In this document: positions 1-7,166 of the stretch, piece by piece
How the letters are laid out: every line of letters begins with the position of its first letter
How positions within the stretch are numbered: position 1 is the first letter of the stretch
DNA from: Finegoldia magna
Lineage (GTDB): Bacteria > Bacillota > Clostridia > Tissierellales > Peptoniphilaceae
NCBI RefSeq assembly: GCF_018371055.1
Contig: NZ_JAGYZD010000022.1
Span: 1 to 14,206 of the forward strand
DNA: 14,206 nucleotides
Direction of reading: 5' to 3'
Made by a program: the position numbers and the translations under genes
The notes under the pieces: model-generated
What the model saw: the letters and a program-made list of their open reading frames with translations, nothing else
What the model was told of the DNA's origin: nothing
Databases searched by the model: none

Positions 1-522
1 AGCATCCTTGGCTTCTTCTTGACCAGCAACATCTGTAAATTTCTTGCCAGTTTGACTTTCAACGTAAATTTTTGCGTTGCTCTTACCAAATTGTAATGCA
101 TTGCCTCCCATTTTTTTAGTAGCTTGGCTCATTGCTAATTGCAAGAAACCAAATATTATTATAAATGGCAAGACAAATTGTAAGAAAATTGATAAAAGTG
201 GTGCATATTTACTAGGAATGTCGCTTGAAAATTGGACTTTGCTTTCCAATAAGCGATCAACTAATTTTTCGTCTCTAATCAATCCTGCTTTGTAGATTAC
301 GTTGTTTTTATCTTTTGCTTTGAAATTGATATGAGTGTCTAATATTTTTACCTCTTTAACTTCTCCTTTATCGAGCATTTCGATAAATTTATTGTAAGGT
401 ACTTCTTCTTCTTTCGTTTTTGAAAAAGTAGGGAAAAGCAAGCCGGCAACCACAGCATAAAGAACTATAGCTATAAGATAATAAATTATTATCTTCTTCT
501 TATTTTGCTTGTTTTCTTTCAT
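1..522 (-). CDS. ftsH: ATP-dependent zinc metalloprotease FtsH, N-terminal part (runs off left edge)
   Basis: Reading the minus strand from the ATG at 522 gives 174 codons without a stop up to the window edge. FtsH is a membrane-anchored hexameric AAA+ protease that degrades unassembled membrane proteins and short-lived regulators. Seen here: a short basic N-terminus, membrane segment 1 at about residues 11-30, an extracytoplasmic domain of about 75 residues, membrane segment 2 at about 108-129, then the linker and the start of the AAA module with the family-typical stretch GKKFTDVAGQEEAKDA (159-174). Walker A/B and the HEXXH zinc site lie outside the window. The start is 9 bp after the stop of the upstream MarR-type gene. 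The ribosome site in front is weak (AGTGG), so coupling to that gene is likely. Identification is firm from the N-terminal architecture. Its placement behind a MarR gene, rather than the common tilS-hpt context, is unusual. Confidence 0.93.
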   Translation of the reverse strand, partial: MKENKQNKKKIIIYYLIAIVLYAVVAGLLFPTFSKTKEEEVPYNKFIEMLDKGEVKEVKILDTHINFKAKDKNNVIYKAGLIRDEKLVDRLLESKVQFSSDIPSKYAPLLSIFLQFVLPFIIIFGFLQLAMSQATKKMGGNALQFGKSNAKIYVESQTGKKFTDVAGQEEAKDA

Positions 523-531
523 ATTGTGCCA

Positions 532-969
532 CTACATTAATTCAACATTTAATTTTTCGTTTAATAAATTCAAACTTTTGATAATACTATTGTATTCTTC
601 GTTAGTTAATTTAATTTGTTTTTTATATTTTTCAGAAATTTCTTCAACGATATTGTTGATGATTTTCTTTCCTTTTTCTGTCAAACGAACAGTAACAATT
701 CTTTCGTCTTTTTCAGATCTTTTTCTTGAAACATATCCTTCTTTTTCTAGTGCTTTACACAAGTTAGAGATGTTTCCACCAGCCATACCAACTAAAACTC
801 CGATATCACCTATAGTCAAATCATCATTTTTGCCTAATTCAAATAAAGTTTTAACTTTCATAATAGTTAATCCGTATTTATCTGAAATTGGTGCCAATAA
901 AGCGTCTGTTTTACGATAAGTTTCTCTCAACAATTGAGATAATTCTGTGTTAATTAAATTGTAATCCAT
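532..969 (-). CDS. MarR-family winged-helix transcriptional regulator
   Basis: Encodes a 145-residue protein of normal MarR size. It has the family layout: an N-terminal helix for dimerisation, a helix-turn-helix around residues 51-75 (LTIGDIGVLVGMAGGNISNL), a wing with SEKDERIVTVRLTEKG (85-100), and a C-terminal dimerisation helix. MarR proteins are dimeric repressors or activators that bind short palindromes and often respond to small ligands. An ATG 12 bases further upstream (981) is in frame, but its own first codons contain GGAGG (975-979), placed 5 nt before the ATG at 969. I therefore chose 969, and the upstream ATG is probably not used. The gene lies 9 bp upstream of ftsH on the same strand and diverges from the gene at 1094. 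Two dyads in the shared upstream region are candidate autoregulatory sites. The ligand and regulon cannot be read from the sequence. Confidence 0.9.
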   Translation of the reverse strand: MDYNLINTELSQLLRETYRKTDALLAPISDKYGLTIMKVKTLFELGKNDDLTIGDIGVLVGMAGGNISNLCKALEKEGYVSRKRSEKDERIVTVRLTEKGKKIINNIVEEISEKYKKQIKLTNEEYNSIIKSLNLLNEKLNVELM

Positions 970-998
970 ATTTTCCTCCATTTAATTTTTAAAATATT

Positions 999-1041
999 AT
1001 GTGTTTTGATATAATAAAATACACATAAGTGGTTATCCACT
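999..1041. promoter_or_regulatory. Candidate operator dyads in the divergent MarR / acidic-protein intergenic region
   Basis: Two inverted repeats lie between the divergent genes. One is ATGTGT (999-1004) with ACACAT (1021-1026), 16 bases apart. The second is AGTGGTTATCCACT (1028-1041), 5-bp arms around a 4-base centre. A perfect TATAAT (1010-1015, plus strand) sits inside the first dyad, but there is no good -35 at the right distance, so its use is uncertain. MarR proteins typically bind dyads of this size near their own promoter, so autoregulation is the natural inference. In AT-rich DNA short dyads also occur by chance. Confidence 0.4.
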
Positions 1042-1093
1042 AATTACAGTATATATGTTAATTATATAGAAATTATGGAGATAAATGTAAAAT

Positions 1094-1768
1094 ATGGAAA
1101 ATTTTAATAAAAAAGACTATAAAAAATTGTGGGTGAATTTTGAATCTAGTACACAAGCTATGGATTTACTCGTAATTTTGAATAATATAGAAATTTTTGA
1201 AATATCTTTAATCACAATAGAATCTGATGTAAATAATAACGTTCTAGATTTGATGGATAATTTGGATTGGGATGTAGAAGTTGTATTTTTGAAAGATTTT
1301 ATGAGTGAAAATGATGTCGTATTATCAAGATTTTTAGGTGATTTTAAAAATATTGATTTGCTGAATTTCTCTAACATGAAATATTTGTCAGAATTTTTTA
1401 CGGAAAACACTGAGGCTCTTGAATCATTAGATGATATTTTCATGTACGATAAATATGTCAAATCAGAAAACAGCGATTTGAATGTATTAAATGGTAAAAG
1501 TGTGTTTATGATTACGAATGACACATTTAACAAAAATGATTATACTGATATTTTGAATGAAATGTTTGATGAATCATCAGAAAAACTAATTGAAGATTTG
1601 TTCTTGTTGTACGCATACTCCAAAAAAGATCATTTTATTTATGCACAAACAAATTTAAAAATTGATGAAGAAAATAATTTGATTGAAGGAGAGGGAATTG
1701 AAACGTATATTTCAGTTACATATAATATCGATAGATTTAGAGAATTTTTAGAAAGCGTGATTATTTAA
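1094..1768 (+). CDS. Acidic protein of unknown function, first gene of the ClC/YedF string
   Basis: A 224-residue protein I do not recognise. It has no signal peptide, no convincing membrane segment and no cysteine-rich site. It is strongly acidic: by my count about 46 Asp/Glu against about 18 Lys/Arg. The alternation of hydrophobic and acidic residues suggests a soluble mixed alpha/beta protein, and it lacks repeats or a recognisable catalytic motif. A GGAG stands at 1077-1080, rather far (13 nt) from the ATG; an ATG at 1085 is followed at once by a stop. The terminal TAA shares its last base with the ATG of the ClC gene (overlap at 1768), so translation of the two is probably coupled. That link suggests an accessory role for the transporter or for the string, which is inference only. 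Codon use looks like that of the neighbours, with no sign of recent transfer. Confidence 0.75.
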   Translation: MENFNKKDYKKLWVNFESSTQAMDLLVILNNIEIFEISLITIESDVNNNVLDLMDNLDWDVEVVFLKDFMSENDVVLSRFLGDFKNIDLLNFSNMKYLSEFFTENTEALESLDDIFMYDKYVKSENSDLNVLNGKSVFMITNDTFNKNDYTDILNEMFDESSEKLIEDLFLLYAYSKKDHFIYAQTNLKIDEENNLIEGEGIETYISVTYNIDRFREFLESVII

Positions 1769-3306
1769 TGAAAACAAAGTTTAAAATAGGCTCTTCTATG
1801 TCGCTTTTCTTAGGGAGTTTATCCATCGGAGTATTTTCAGGTGGACTGGCTGTCTTTTACAGATATTTGCTAAGTAAATTAGAAGTGGTTAGAAATGCCG
1901 TTTATTCTAACAACAGCTTTCCAAGAGCTATTTTAATTATCGCAGTATCATTTGTCCTAGGAATTGTGGTTAGCAAATTACTTAAATGGGCCCCACTTTC
2001 AGGTGGTAGTGGTATTCCTCAAGTTCAAGGAGAACTTATCGGAGCTTTTAATCAAAATAGTTTTAGAGTTACTGTTTCCAAAATTGTAGGAGGAGCAATT
2101 GCCTCATTAGTGGGACTTTCTTTGGGAAGAGAAGGCCCTTCAATTCAATTGGGAGCTAGTAGTGCTAAGTGGCTATCAGAAAAATTTGGAAAAAGCAAAA
2201 CGGATGAGAAATTGTATTTAACTGCAGGAGCTGCTGCAGGTCTTTCAGCTGCTTTTTCAGCACCGATTTCAGGGCTTGTTTTCATATTGGAAGAGCTTCA
2301 CAAATCTTTTTCAAAAAAAGTGGTTGCAATAAGTTTTGCTGCAGCAGTGGTAGCCGATGTTATCGCTGTTGGAATATTCAAAATCAAACCAGTGTTTTCG
2401 TTTGGAATGACCTATGCACTGCCAACAAAATATTATTTATTGATTATTCCGATGATTATACTTTGCTGCGCCGTTGGGAAACTATTTAATTATTCAATCG
2501 CGTTTTTCCAAGATGTATTTGCGAAGATTAAGCTTGAACAAGATTTGAAGATAGCAATATTTTTTGCGTTTGTATCTGTAGTTGGATTATTCTACAAAGA
2601 TATTTTAGGTGGAGGCCATTCATTTATAGAAAACATGGCATCACACAATTACAATTCATTTTTGGTTTTAATAATACTTTTGTTATTCAAAATGTTTATG
2701 ACATCGACATCTTATGCGACTGGAACTCAAGGTGGTATTTTCTTGCCGGTTTTGGTTCTAGGTGGAATTACAGGATTATTTTATTTTAATTTAATGAGTG
2801 CTTTCGGCGTTGTGCAAGATGTTTATTTGTCAAATTTTGTTGTGCTTTCTATGGTTTGTGTTTTAACAGCTGTTGTTAGAAGTCCTCTTTTGAGTGTTGT
2901 GTTGGTACTGGAATTAAATGGAAATATGACTCATTTATTGGGGTTGGCATTTTGTTCAATCATGGCATATTTTATATGCATGGATTTAAATTTCGAACCA
3001 ATTTACGATATTTTATTAAAGAGAATGTTGAACAAAAGAGTTGTTGGAAAAGGTGTTAATGATAAATTCACAATGTTTGATATAAAACTTGGATATGAAA
3101 ATTGTGTTTCCAATAAGAAAATCAAAGATATTGATTTTCCAAAAGACGCATTGATTGCAGAAGTGGATTCAAATGGAGAAAAATACGTTCCAAATGGAGA
3201 GAGCGTATTAAAAACAGGAGATATTGTCACTGTTTTAGTAAAAGATGAACAACTTTATGATACTAGAATGAAAGTTCTTGAAGTTTTTGGAGAAAATAAT
3301 GGATAA
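1768..3306 (+). CDS. ClC-family H+/Cl- exchanger with C-terminal TrkA-C (RCK-C) domain
   Basis: A 512-residue membrane protein of the ClC family. All family signatures are visible: GGSGIPQ (79-85, selectivity serine S81), GREGP (120-124, external gating glutamate E122), GGIFLPVLVLG (322-332), and Y413 in the position of the anion-coordinating tyrosine. The segment FILEELHKSF (172-181) carries E176 at the position of the internal proton glutamate of the E. coli antiporter (E203). This predicts proton-coupled exchange, not a passive channel. GSGIP rather than the altered motif of fluoride-type ClC proteins argues for chloride. After the last membrane helix, about residues 430-512 resemble a TrkA-C/RCK-C domain, which usually binds a ligand and regulates transport. 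The start codon overlaps the stop of the previous gene by one base, and the end overlaps the next gene by 8 bases. Likely roles are acid resistance or chloride/pH balance. Confidence 0.93.
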   Translation: MKTKFKIGSSMSLFLGSLSIGVFSGGLAVFYRYLLSKLEVVRNAVYSNNSFPRAILIIAVSFVLGIVVSKLLKWAPLSGGSGIPQVQGELIGAFNQNSFRVTVSKIVGGAIASLVGLSLGREGPSIQLGASSAKWLSEKFGKSKTDEKLYLTAGAAAGLSAAFSAPISGLVFILEELHKSFSKKVVAISFAAAVVADVIAVGIFKIKPVFSFGMTYALPTKYYLLIIPMIILCCAVGKLFNYSIAFFQDVFAKIKLEQDLKIAIFFAFVSVVGLFYKDILGGGHSFIENMASHNYNSFLVLIILLLFKMFMTSTSYATGTQGGIFLPVLVLGGITGLFYFNLMSAFGVVQDVYLSNFVVLSMVCVLTAVVRSPLLSVVLVLELNGNMTHLLGLAFCSIMAYFICMDLNFEPIYDILLKRMLNKRVVGKGVNDKFTMFDIKLGYENCVSNKKIKDIDFPKDALIAEVDSNGEKYVPNGESVLKTGDIVTVLVKDEQLYDTRMKVLEVFGENNG

Positions 3307-4261
3307 AATAAAAGAAAACTTGAACTATATATTACTTGCAGTTGTCGCTATTCTTGTATGCGTCTTGGCGGTGATGATGTTTTCTAAGAAAAATGTATAC
3401 AATATTAACACTGGAAATAGCCCCGTATTGAAGAAGAATTACGTAGTAACTCACTACGATAACAAGATTTTCATGTACAAAAATGAAAACTTAATTCTAA
3501 AACAGGATTACGACGACAAAAAGCCTTATTATTTTGATGGCAAATTTCTTTATTTGATTGATAAAAAGGATTTGTTGCAATATAATACAAAAGGAAAGAT
3601 GAATTCAAAGCTATCTTTTAAATCTGATATTTCCTATATTTTTGCAAACAAAGACCATATTATTGTCGATACACAAAATGAATTTTCAATTGTTAATAAT
3701 ATGAAAATTTTGGAAAGCTTTGATATGAAAGACGAAGTATCTAGTTTGATAGCGTCGGATAAATCAAATTATGCTTTTAGCACGATAGGAAAGCGTGACG
3801 GAAGAATTTTTTCTAAGATTTACATGTATGATGAAAAGGGACTTTTCTACAAAAATATTTTCATCGATAAGCCGATTTTTAGAATGAAATATGTCGATGA
3901 CAAATTAATCGTAGTGTTTGATGGATATATCAAAGTTTTTGACAAAGCTAAAATTACAAAATCGAAATCATTCGACGGGACAAAAGATGTTGGGATTTCA
4001 GATAAAAACGTATATGTAATTACAAAAACAGGAGAACTTTTAATATACGATAAGGATTTGAAATTGGTGAGCCAATCTAAAATAGATGATTCACTTAAAA
4101 TATATTCAAATGACAAAAACTGCATATTATATAACCAAAATGGGTATTTTATGTTTGAGGATTCCAAACTAGTGGAATATAAAGCATCGGATCTTAAATC
4201 AATAACAGGAGAAGATGATTTTTATTTAGTATTTAATAACAGAATAGAAAGGATTAGGTAA
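3299..4261 (+). CDS. Membrane-anchored beta-propeller-like protein of unknown function
   Basis: A 320-residue protein with a short basic N-terminus, one membrane anchor at about residues 10-30 (LNYILLAVVAILVCVLAVMM), and an extracytoplasmic body. The body consists of repeated short beta-rich units of the kind 'K-I-F-M-Y / F-L-Y-L-I-D / I-K-V-F-D / L-L-I-Y-D', each ending in a Tyr/Phe-Asp turn, which resembles a WD40/PQQ-like beta-propeller. It may belong to a Firmicute DUF family such as DUF5711; I could not check this. An in-frame ATG exists at 3278, but it has no ribosome site. The ATG at 3299 has GGAG at 3289-3292 with ideal 6-nt spacing, so the shorter form is chosen. It then overlaps the ClC stop by 8 bases (ATGGATAA), which implies coupling. 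No catalytic motif is seen. A sensor or scaffold role at the cell surface is a guess. Confidence 0.75.
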   Translation: MDKIKENLNYILLAVVAILVCVLAVMMFSKKNVYNINTGNSPVLKKNYVVTHYDNKIFMYKNENLILKQDYDDKKPYYFDGKFLYLIDKKDLLQYNTKGKMNSKLSFKSDISYIFANKDHIIVDTQNEFSIVNNMKILESFDMKDEVSSLIASDKSNYAFSTIGKRDGRIFSKIYMYDEKGLFYKNIFIDKPIFRMKYVDDKLIVVFDGYIKVFDKAKITKSKSFDGTKDVGISDKNVYVITKTGELLIYDKDLKLVSQSKIDDSLKIYSNDKNCILYNQNGYFMFEDSKLVEYKASDLKSITGEDDFYLVFNNRIERIR

Positions 4262-4263
4262 TT

Positions 4264-4845
4264 ATGGAAATTGTAGATGCAAGAGGACAAGTTTGTCCAA
4301 GACCAATTATTATGACAAAAAATGTATTTGATGAATTAGAAGAAGGTACAGTTAAGACACAAGTTGACGACATGTACTGTGTTGAAAATTTACAAAAATA
4401 CGCAAATGGTCAAGGTTTCGAATTCAGTTATGTAGAAACAGATTATGGCTTTGAAACTACTATTGTAAAAGAAAAAGGAGCACAAAAGAAGGTTGAAGAA
4501 ACTAACGGTAATTTAGTTTTAGCATTCTCAAGCGATAAAATGGGTGATGGAGATGAAAAATTAGGCAAATCACTTATTAAATCATACATTTATTCTGTAG
4601 CAGAAGCTGACGAAGTACCAAGTACACTTTTATTCTTCAACTACGGAATACATTTGACAACTGAAGGATCAGAAGTTATCGACGATTTAAAGAAAATCGA
4701 AGAAAAGGGTGCAAAGATTATGACTTGTGGCGCTTGCTTGGACTTCTACGATAGAAAAGAAAAACTTTTGATAGGCGAAGTTACTAACATGTATGTAATT
4801 TACGATACTTTATCAAAATCTGACAGAAATGTAATTATTAGATAA
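4264..4845 (+). CDS. yedF: YedF: TusA-like plus DsrE-like sulfur/selenium protein
   Basis: A 193-residue two-domain protein. The N-terminal 75 residues are a TusA/SirA fold that opens with the classic DARGQVCPRPII stretch (5-16); C11 is the predicted carrier cysteine that holds persulfide or perselenide. The C-terminal part (about 82-193) is DsrE-like and contains TCGACLD (154-160, C155 and C158) followed by GEVTNMY (171-177), as in proteins called 'selenium metabolism protein YedF'. That family is known mostly from genomes with selenium traits (selenocysteine, selenouridine, or selenium-dependent molybdenum hydroxylases). Its exact reaction is unproven. The gene begins 2 bp after the propeller-like gene, and its stop TAA shares a base with the ATG of the DUF3343 gene, a pairing that strengthens the assignment. 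No selD, selA, selB or Sec-tRNA gene lies in this window. Confidence 0.9.
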   Translation: MEIVDARGQVCPRPIIMTKNVFDELEEGTVKTQVDDMYCVENLQKYANGQGFEFSYVETDYGFETTIVKEKGAQKKVEETNGNLVLAFSSDKMGDGDEKLGKSLIKSYIYSVAEADEVPSTLLFFNYGIHLTTEGSEVIDDLKKIEEKGAKIMTCGACLDFYDRKEKLLIGEVTNMYVIYDTLSKSDRNVIIR

Positions 4846-5099
4846 TGGAAAAGATATTACTAACTTTTACATCAGTTAATTTTACAATGATGACAGAAAG
4901 TAAACTTGTGAGTATGGGATACGATATTAAAACTATCCCTACTCCAAGGGAAATTTCTGAAAGTTGTGGATTAGCTATTATGTTGGATCCTGATAAAAAA
5001 GATGAGATGATTGCGTTGAAAAAAGAACTTCCAATCGCTAAGATATGGTCGTATCTTAAAGTAGATGGAGTAATTTTTGTAAATGAGGTAAAAGAATAA
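4845..5099 (+). CDS. DUF3343 small protein (putative Se/S carrier-like)
   Basis: An 84-residue protein matching the DUF3343 'putative Se/S carrier-like' pattern: an N-terminal TFTSVNFTMMTESKL strand-helix, then IPTPREISESCGLAI (31-45) with a single conserved cysteine, C41. The body looks like a compact ferredoxin-like fold. Family members are usually next to yedF or other sulfur/selenium genes and are thought to carry or hand over sulfur or selenium on the cysteine, although this is not biochemically established. Here the ATG overlaps the yedF stop by one base, so the two proteins are almost certainly made together. Three bases separate it from the mscS gene. Identification as DUF3343 is quite sure; function is inferred from neighbours. 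Confidence 0.85.
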   Translation: MEKILLTFTSVNFTMMTESKLVSMGYDIKTIPTPREISESCGLAIMLDPDKKDEMIALKKELPIAKIWSYLKVDGVIFVNEVKE

Positions 5100-5102
5100 T
5101 TC

Positions 5103-5942
5103 ATGTTATTTAATATTGAAAAGTTCAATCAAATATTTTATAATTCTGCTGGTCAACTAAATTTGTTGGCCAAGATTTTATTATCCCTGTTAATCATCGT
5201 ATTTACGAAAATAGTTGTAAGCATTTTAACTAAAAGTTTCGATAAGTTATTAATGAAAAAGGGAAAATCTGTTGAAGGCAGACAAATCACAGTTACTAAA
5301 TTGTTGAACAATACCATCAAATATATAATTTATTTTTTCTGTGTAGTCCATGTACTAGATTTGTTTGGAGTAAAAACAGATAAGATATTGGCTACTGCTG
5401 GTATTGGTGGGGTTGCTATTGGTTTTGGTGCACAATTTATAATAAGAGATGTAATCAGTGGACTTGCGTTGATTCTTGAAAATCAATTCAAAGTCACAGA
5501 CCATGTGATTATAAATGGAATTGAAGGTAACGTTCAAGAATTGGGACTTAGAGTTACAAAAATAAGAGGATTTGACGGAGCTATTCATATGATAAGTAAT
5601 GGTCAAATCAACACGGTGACTAATTTATCCAAAGAAAACCAAAGAATTGAAGTTAAAATGGAAGTTCCAATCAAATACAGTTTGGGTCAATATACTGAAA
5701 TCATAGATGAAATTTCTAATGAATTGGTAGATGAGTATTCAGATATTGTAAAAAAACCAGAGCTAATAGGCGTTACAAAAATGGATAAAAACTCCATGAC
5801 TATTACGATTTGGGGTAGTTGTAAACCAGAATCTCAATACTTGTATCAAAGAGAAATTATCAAAAAATTCATAGAAAAAGCCAAATCAAAATCAATGGAT
5901 TTGAATTGTTATTTTGTAGCAGGTGATGAAGATGAAATATAA
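5103..5942 (+). CDS. mscS: MscS-family small-conductance mechanosensitive channel
   Basis: A 279-residue protein with the MscS core. Predicted membrane segments lie at about 22-43 and 70-90, followed by the pore-lining helix KILATAGIGGVAIGFGAQFI (94-113). That helix has the small-residue Ala/Gly packing that defines the family. It continues into RDVISGLALILENQFKVTDHV and the cytoplasmic beta and alpha/beta domains, including GNVQELGLRVTKIRGFDGA. The channel opens under membrane tension and releases solutes during osmotic downshock; it assembles as a heptamer in E. coli. Length and layout resemble the short Bacillus YkuT-type members. The ribosome site is weak (GAGG at 5085-5088, 14 nt away), and coupling to the DUF3343 gene (stop 3 bp before) is plausible. 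The end overlaps the DUF951 gene by 11 bases. Confidence 0.93.
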   Translation: MLFNIEKFNQIFYNSAGQLNLLAKILLSLLIIVFTKIVVSILTKSFDKLLMKKGKSVEGRQITVTKLLNNTIKYIIYFFCVVHVLDLFGVKTDKILATAGIGGVAIGFGAQFIIRDVISGLALILENQFKVTDHVIINGIEGNVQELGLRVTKIRGFDGAIHMISNGQINTVTNLSKENQRIEVKMEVPIKYSLGQYTEIIDEISNELVDEYSDIVKKPELIGVTKMDKNSMTITIWGSCKPESQYLYQREIIKKFIEKAKSKSMDLNCYFVAGDEDEI

Positions 5943-6159
5943 AGTAAATGATATTGTAACACTAAAAAAAGGTCACCCATGTGGTGAAAACAAATGGGAG
6001 ATTTTAAGAACTGGAGCAGATATTAAATTAAAATGCTTGGGTTGCGATAAAATAGTGTGGCTTACAAGGTTAGAATTTAACAAAAGAATCAGGAAAATTC
6101 AAGATAAAAACGGCAAATTTGTATCCATAGTTCATTACGAACCAGAAGATGACGAATAA
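5932..6159 (+). CDS. DUF951 family small protein
   Basis: A 75-residue protein of the DUF951 family, recognised by HPCGENKWEILRTGADIKLK (15-34) followed by CLGC (35-38). The cysteines C17, C35 and C38 with H15 could form a zinc site, but this is inference. The fold is predicted to be all beta, SH3-like. Its function is not established; members are small, widespread in Firmicutes, and I recall them as frequently adjacent to an mscS gene in clostridia. Three in-frame starts exist (GTG 5923, ATG 5926, ATG 5932). AGGTGA at 5921-5926 is placed correctly only for the ATG at 5932, so this start is preferred. That gives an 11-base overlap with mscS and implies translational coupling. Confidence 0.85.
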   Translation: MKYKVNDIVTLKKGHPCGENKWEILRTGADIKLKCLGCDKIVWLTRLEFNKRIRKIQDKNGKFVSIVHYEPEDDE

Positions 6160-6176
6160 AAAACGATAGGAGAATT

Positions 6177-7166
6177 ATGAATTACGTTGTAATACCAGCG
6201 TACAAACCAGATGAAAAACTCACAAAATTGGTGGAAAATTTAAACAACAACCACATCAATATAATTGTGGTTAAAGACGGTCCGTGCGAATATGATTTTT
6301 CAAAACTTAATAATATAGTTCTTCTTGAGCATCAAACTAATATGGGAAAAGGAGCTGCACTTAAAACTGCATTCAAATATTTGAAAGCACAACAAGCGTC
6401 AGGGACTGTGGTTACAAGCGATGCAGATGGACAACACTTGGTCAAGGATATTTTGAAATTGATAGAATATTCTGAACAAAATCAGGATAAATTAATACTT
6501 GGAGTGAGAGATTTGAAAAGAGGAATCCCTCTTAAATCTCTGCTTGGTAATACTATAACTAGAATGGTATTTTATTCTAGTTCATCGAAATACATCAAGG
6601 ACACGCAAACGGGACTCAGAGCTTTTAATACGTCTAATCTTGATAAAATGATAAGAATCGAAGGAGAAAGATACGAATACGAAATGAATATGCTTTACGA
6701 ATTCGATTCTGAAAGCATAATGCAAGTTCCTATCGAAACTATTTATATAGAAAATAATGAAACAAGTCATTTTAATGCACTAAAAGATTCAGTCAAAATC
6801 TACAAAAGCATACTGAAATTTTCTGCGTCAAGTTATTTGAGTTTTTTGGTGGATTATTTTACTTTTTTATTGTTAGTTTACAAATTAGACGTACAAAGTT
6901 TGGTGCTGTCCAATATAATAGCAAGGGCAGTGTCAAGCACGTTTAACTTTTATGTGAATAACAAATACGTATTCAAAAATAAAGATAAAATCCTAAAAAA
7001 ATACATCAAATACGTGACATTAGTAGTGTTCATACTAGCTTTGAATACTATTGTGTTGAAAATTTTGTCAAGTTTAGGAATTAAAGTTTTTGTGGCAAAA
7101 ATCATAACTGAAGCTTTGATGTTCATAGTAAGCTACAACATTCAAAAAAGAATAATATTCAAATAG
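6177..7166 (+). CDS. Family 2 glycosyltransferase fused to a GtrA-like membrane domain
   Basis: A 329-residue fusion. Residues 1 to about 205 form a GT-A glycosyltransferase of the dolichol-phosphate mannosyltransferase (DPM1) type: VVIPAYKPDE (4-13), the loop TNMGKGAALKTA (54-65), the metal- and nucleotide-binding TSDADGQH (80-87), and DTQTGLRAF (142-150). Residues from about 215 to 329 form four membrane helices with the GtrA signature SSTFNFYVNNKYVFKN (253-268). GT2 enzymes of this type charge a polyprenyl phosphate with a sugar, and GtrA proteins are thought to flip or retain the lipid-linked sugar, so the fusion would do both for a surface glycan. Its start has a good AGGAG (6166-6170). 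It is the last gene before a terminator-like hairpin and is 17 bp from DUF951, so it probably belongs to the same transcript. Donor sugar and acceptor glycan are unknown. Confidence 0.9.
   Translation: MNYVVIPAYKPDEKLTKLVENLNNNHINIIVVKDGPCEYDFSKLNNIVLLEHQTNMGKGAALKTAFKYLKAQQASGTVVTSDADGQHLVKDILKLIEYSEQNQDKLILGVRDLKRGIPLKSLLGNTITRMVFYSSSSKYIKDTQTGLRAFNTSNLDKMIRIEGERYEYEMNMLYEFDSESIMQVPIETIYIENNETSHFNALKDSVKIYKSILKFSASSYLSFLVDYFTFLLLVYKLDVQSLVLSNIIARAVSSTFNFYVNNKYVFKNKDKILKKYIKYVTLVVFILALNTIVLKILSSLGIKVFVAKIITEALMFIVSYNIQKRIIFK

Noticed and set aside
77..295. Plus-strand open frame of 72 codons at the left edge
   Set aside because: It lies opposite the FtsH N-terminal coding region, has no ribosome site, and resembles no protein; the FtsH frame explains the sequence.
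509..919. Plus-strand open frame of 136 codons
   Set aside because: It is antisense to the MarR-type gene, which has a clear fold and ribosome site. The long antisense frame is a by-product of AT-rich codon use.
970..981. Upstream ATG (981) as start of the MarR-type gene
   Set aside because: Codons 1-3 from that ATG contain the GGAGG that serves the ATG at 969 at 5-nt spacing, and no ribosome site precedes 981 itself.
3278..3298. Earlier start of the propeller-like gene (3278)
   Set aside because: No purine-rich site lies in front, whereas GGAG at 3289-3292 fits the ATG at 3299.
1768..3306. ClC protein as a fluoride exporter
   Set aside because: Fluoride-type ClC proteins have changes in the GSGIP and GREGP motifs; here both chloride-type motifs and the proton glutamate are present.
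4264..5099. In-frame UGA selenocysteine codon in or near the selenium-type genes
   Set aside because: Both genes end with TAA, no family-length protein is interrupted by TGA, and no SECIS-like hairpin after a TGA was found.
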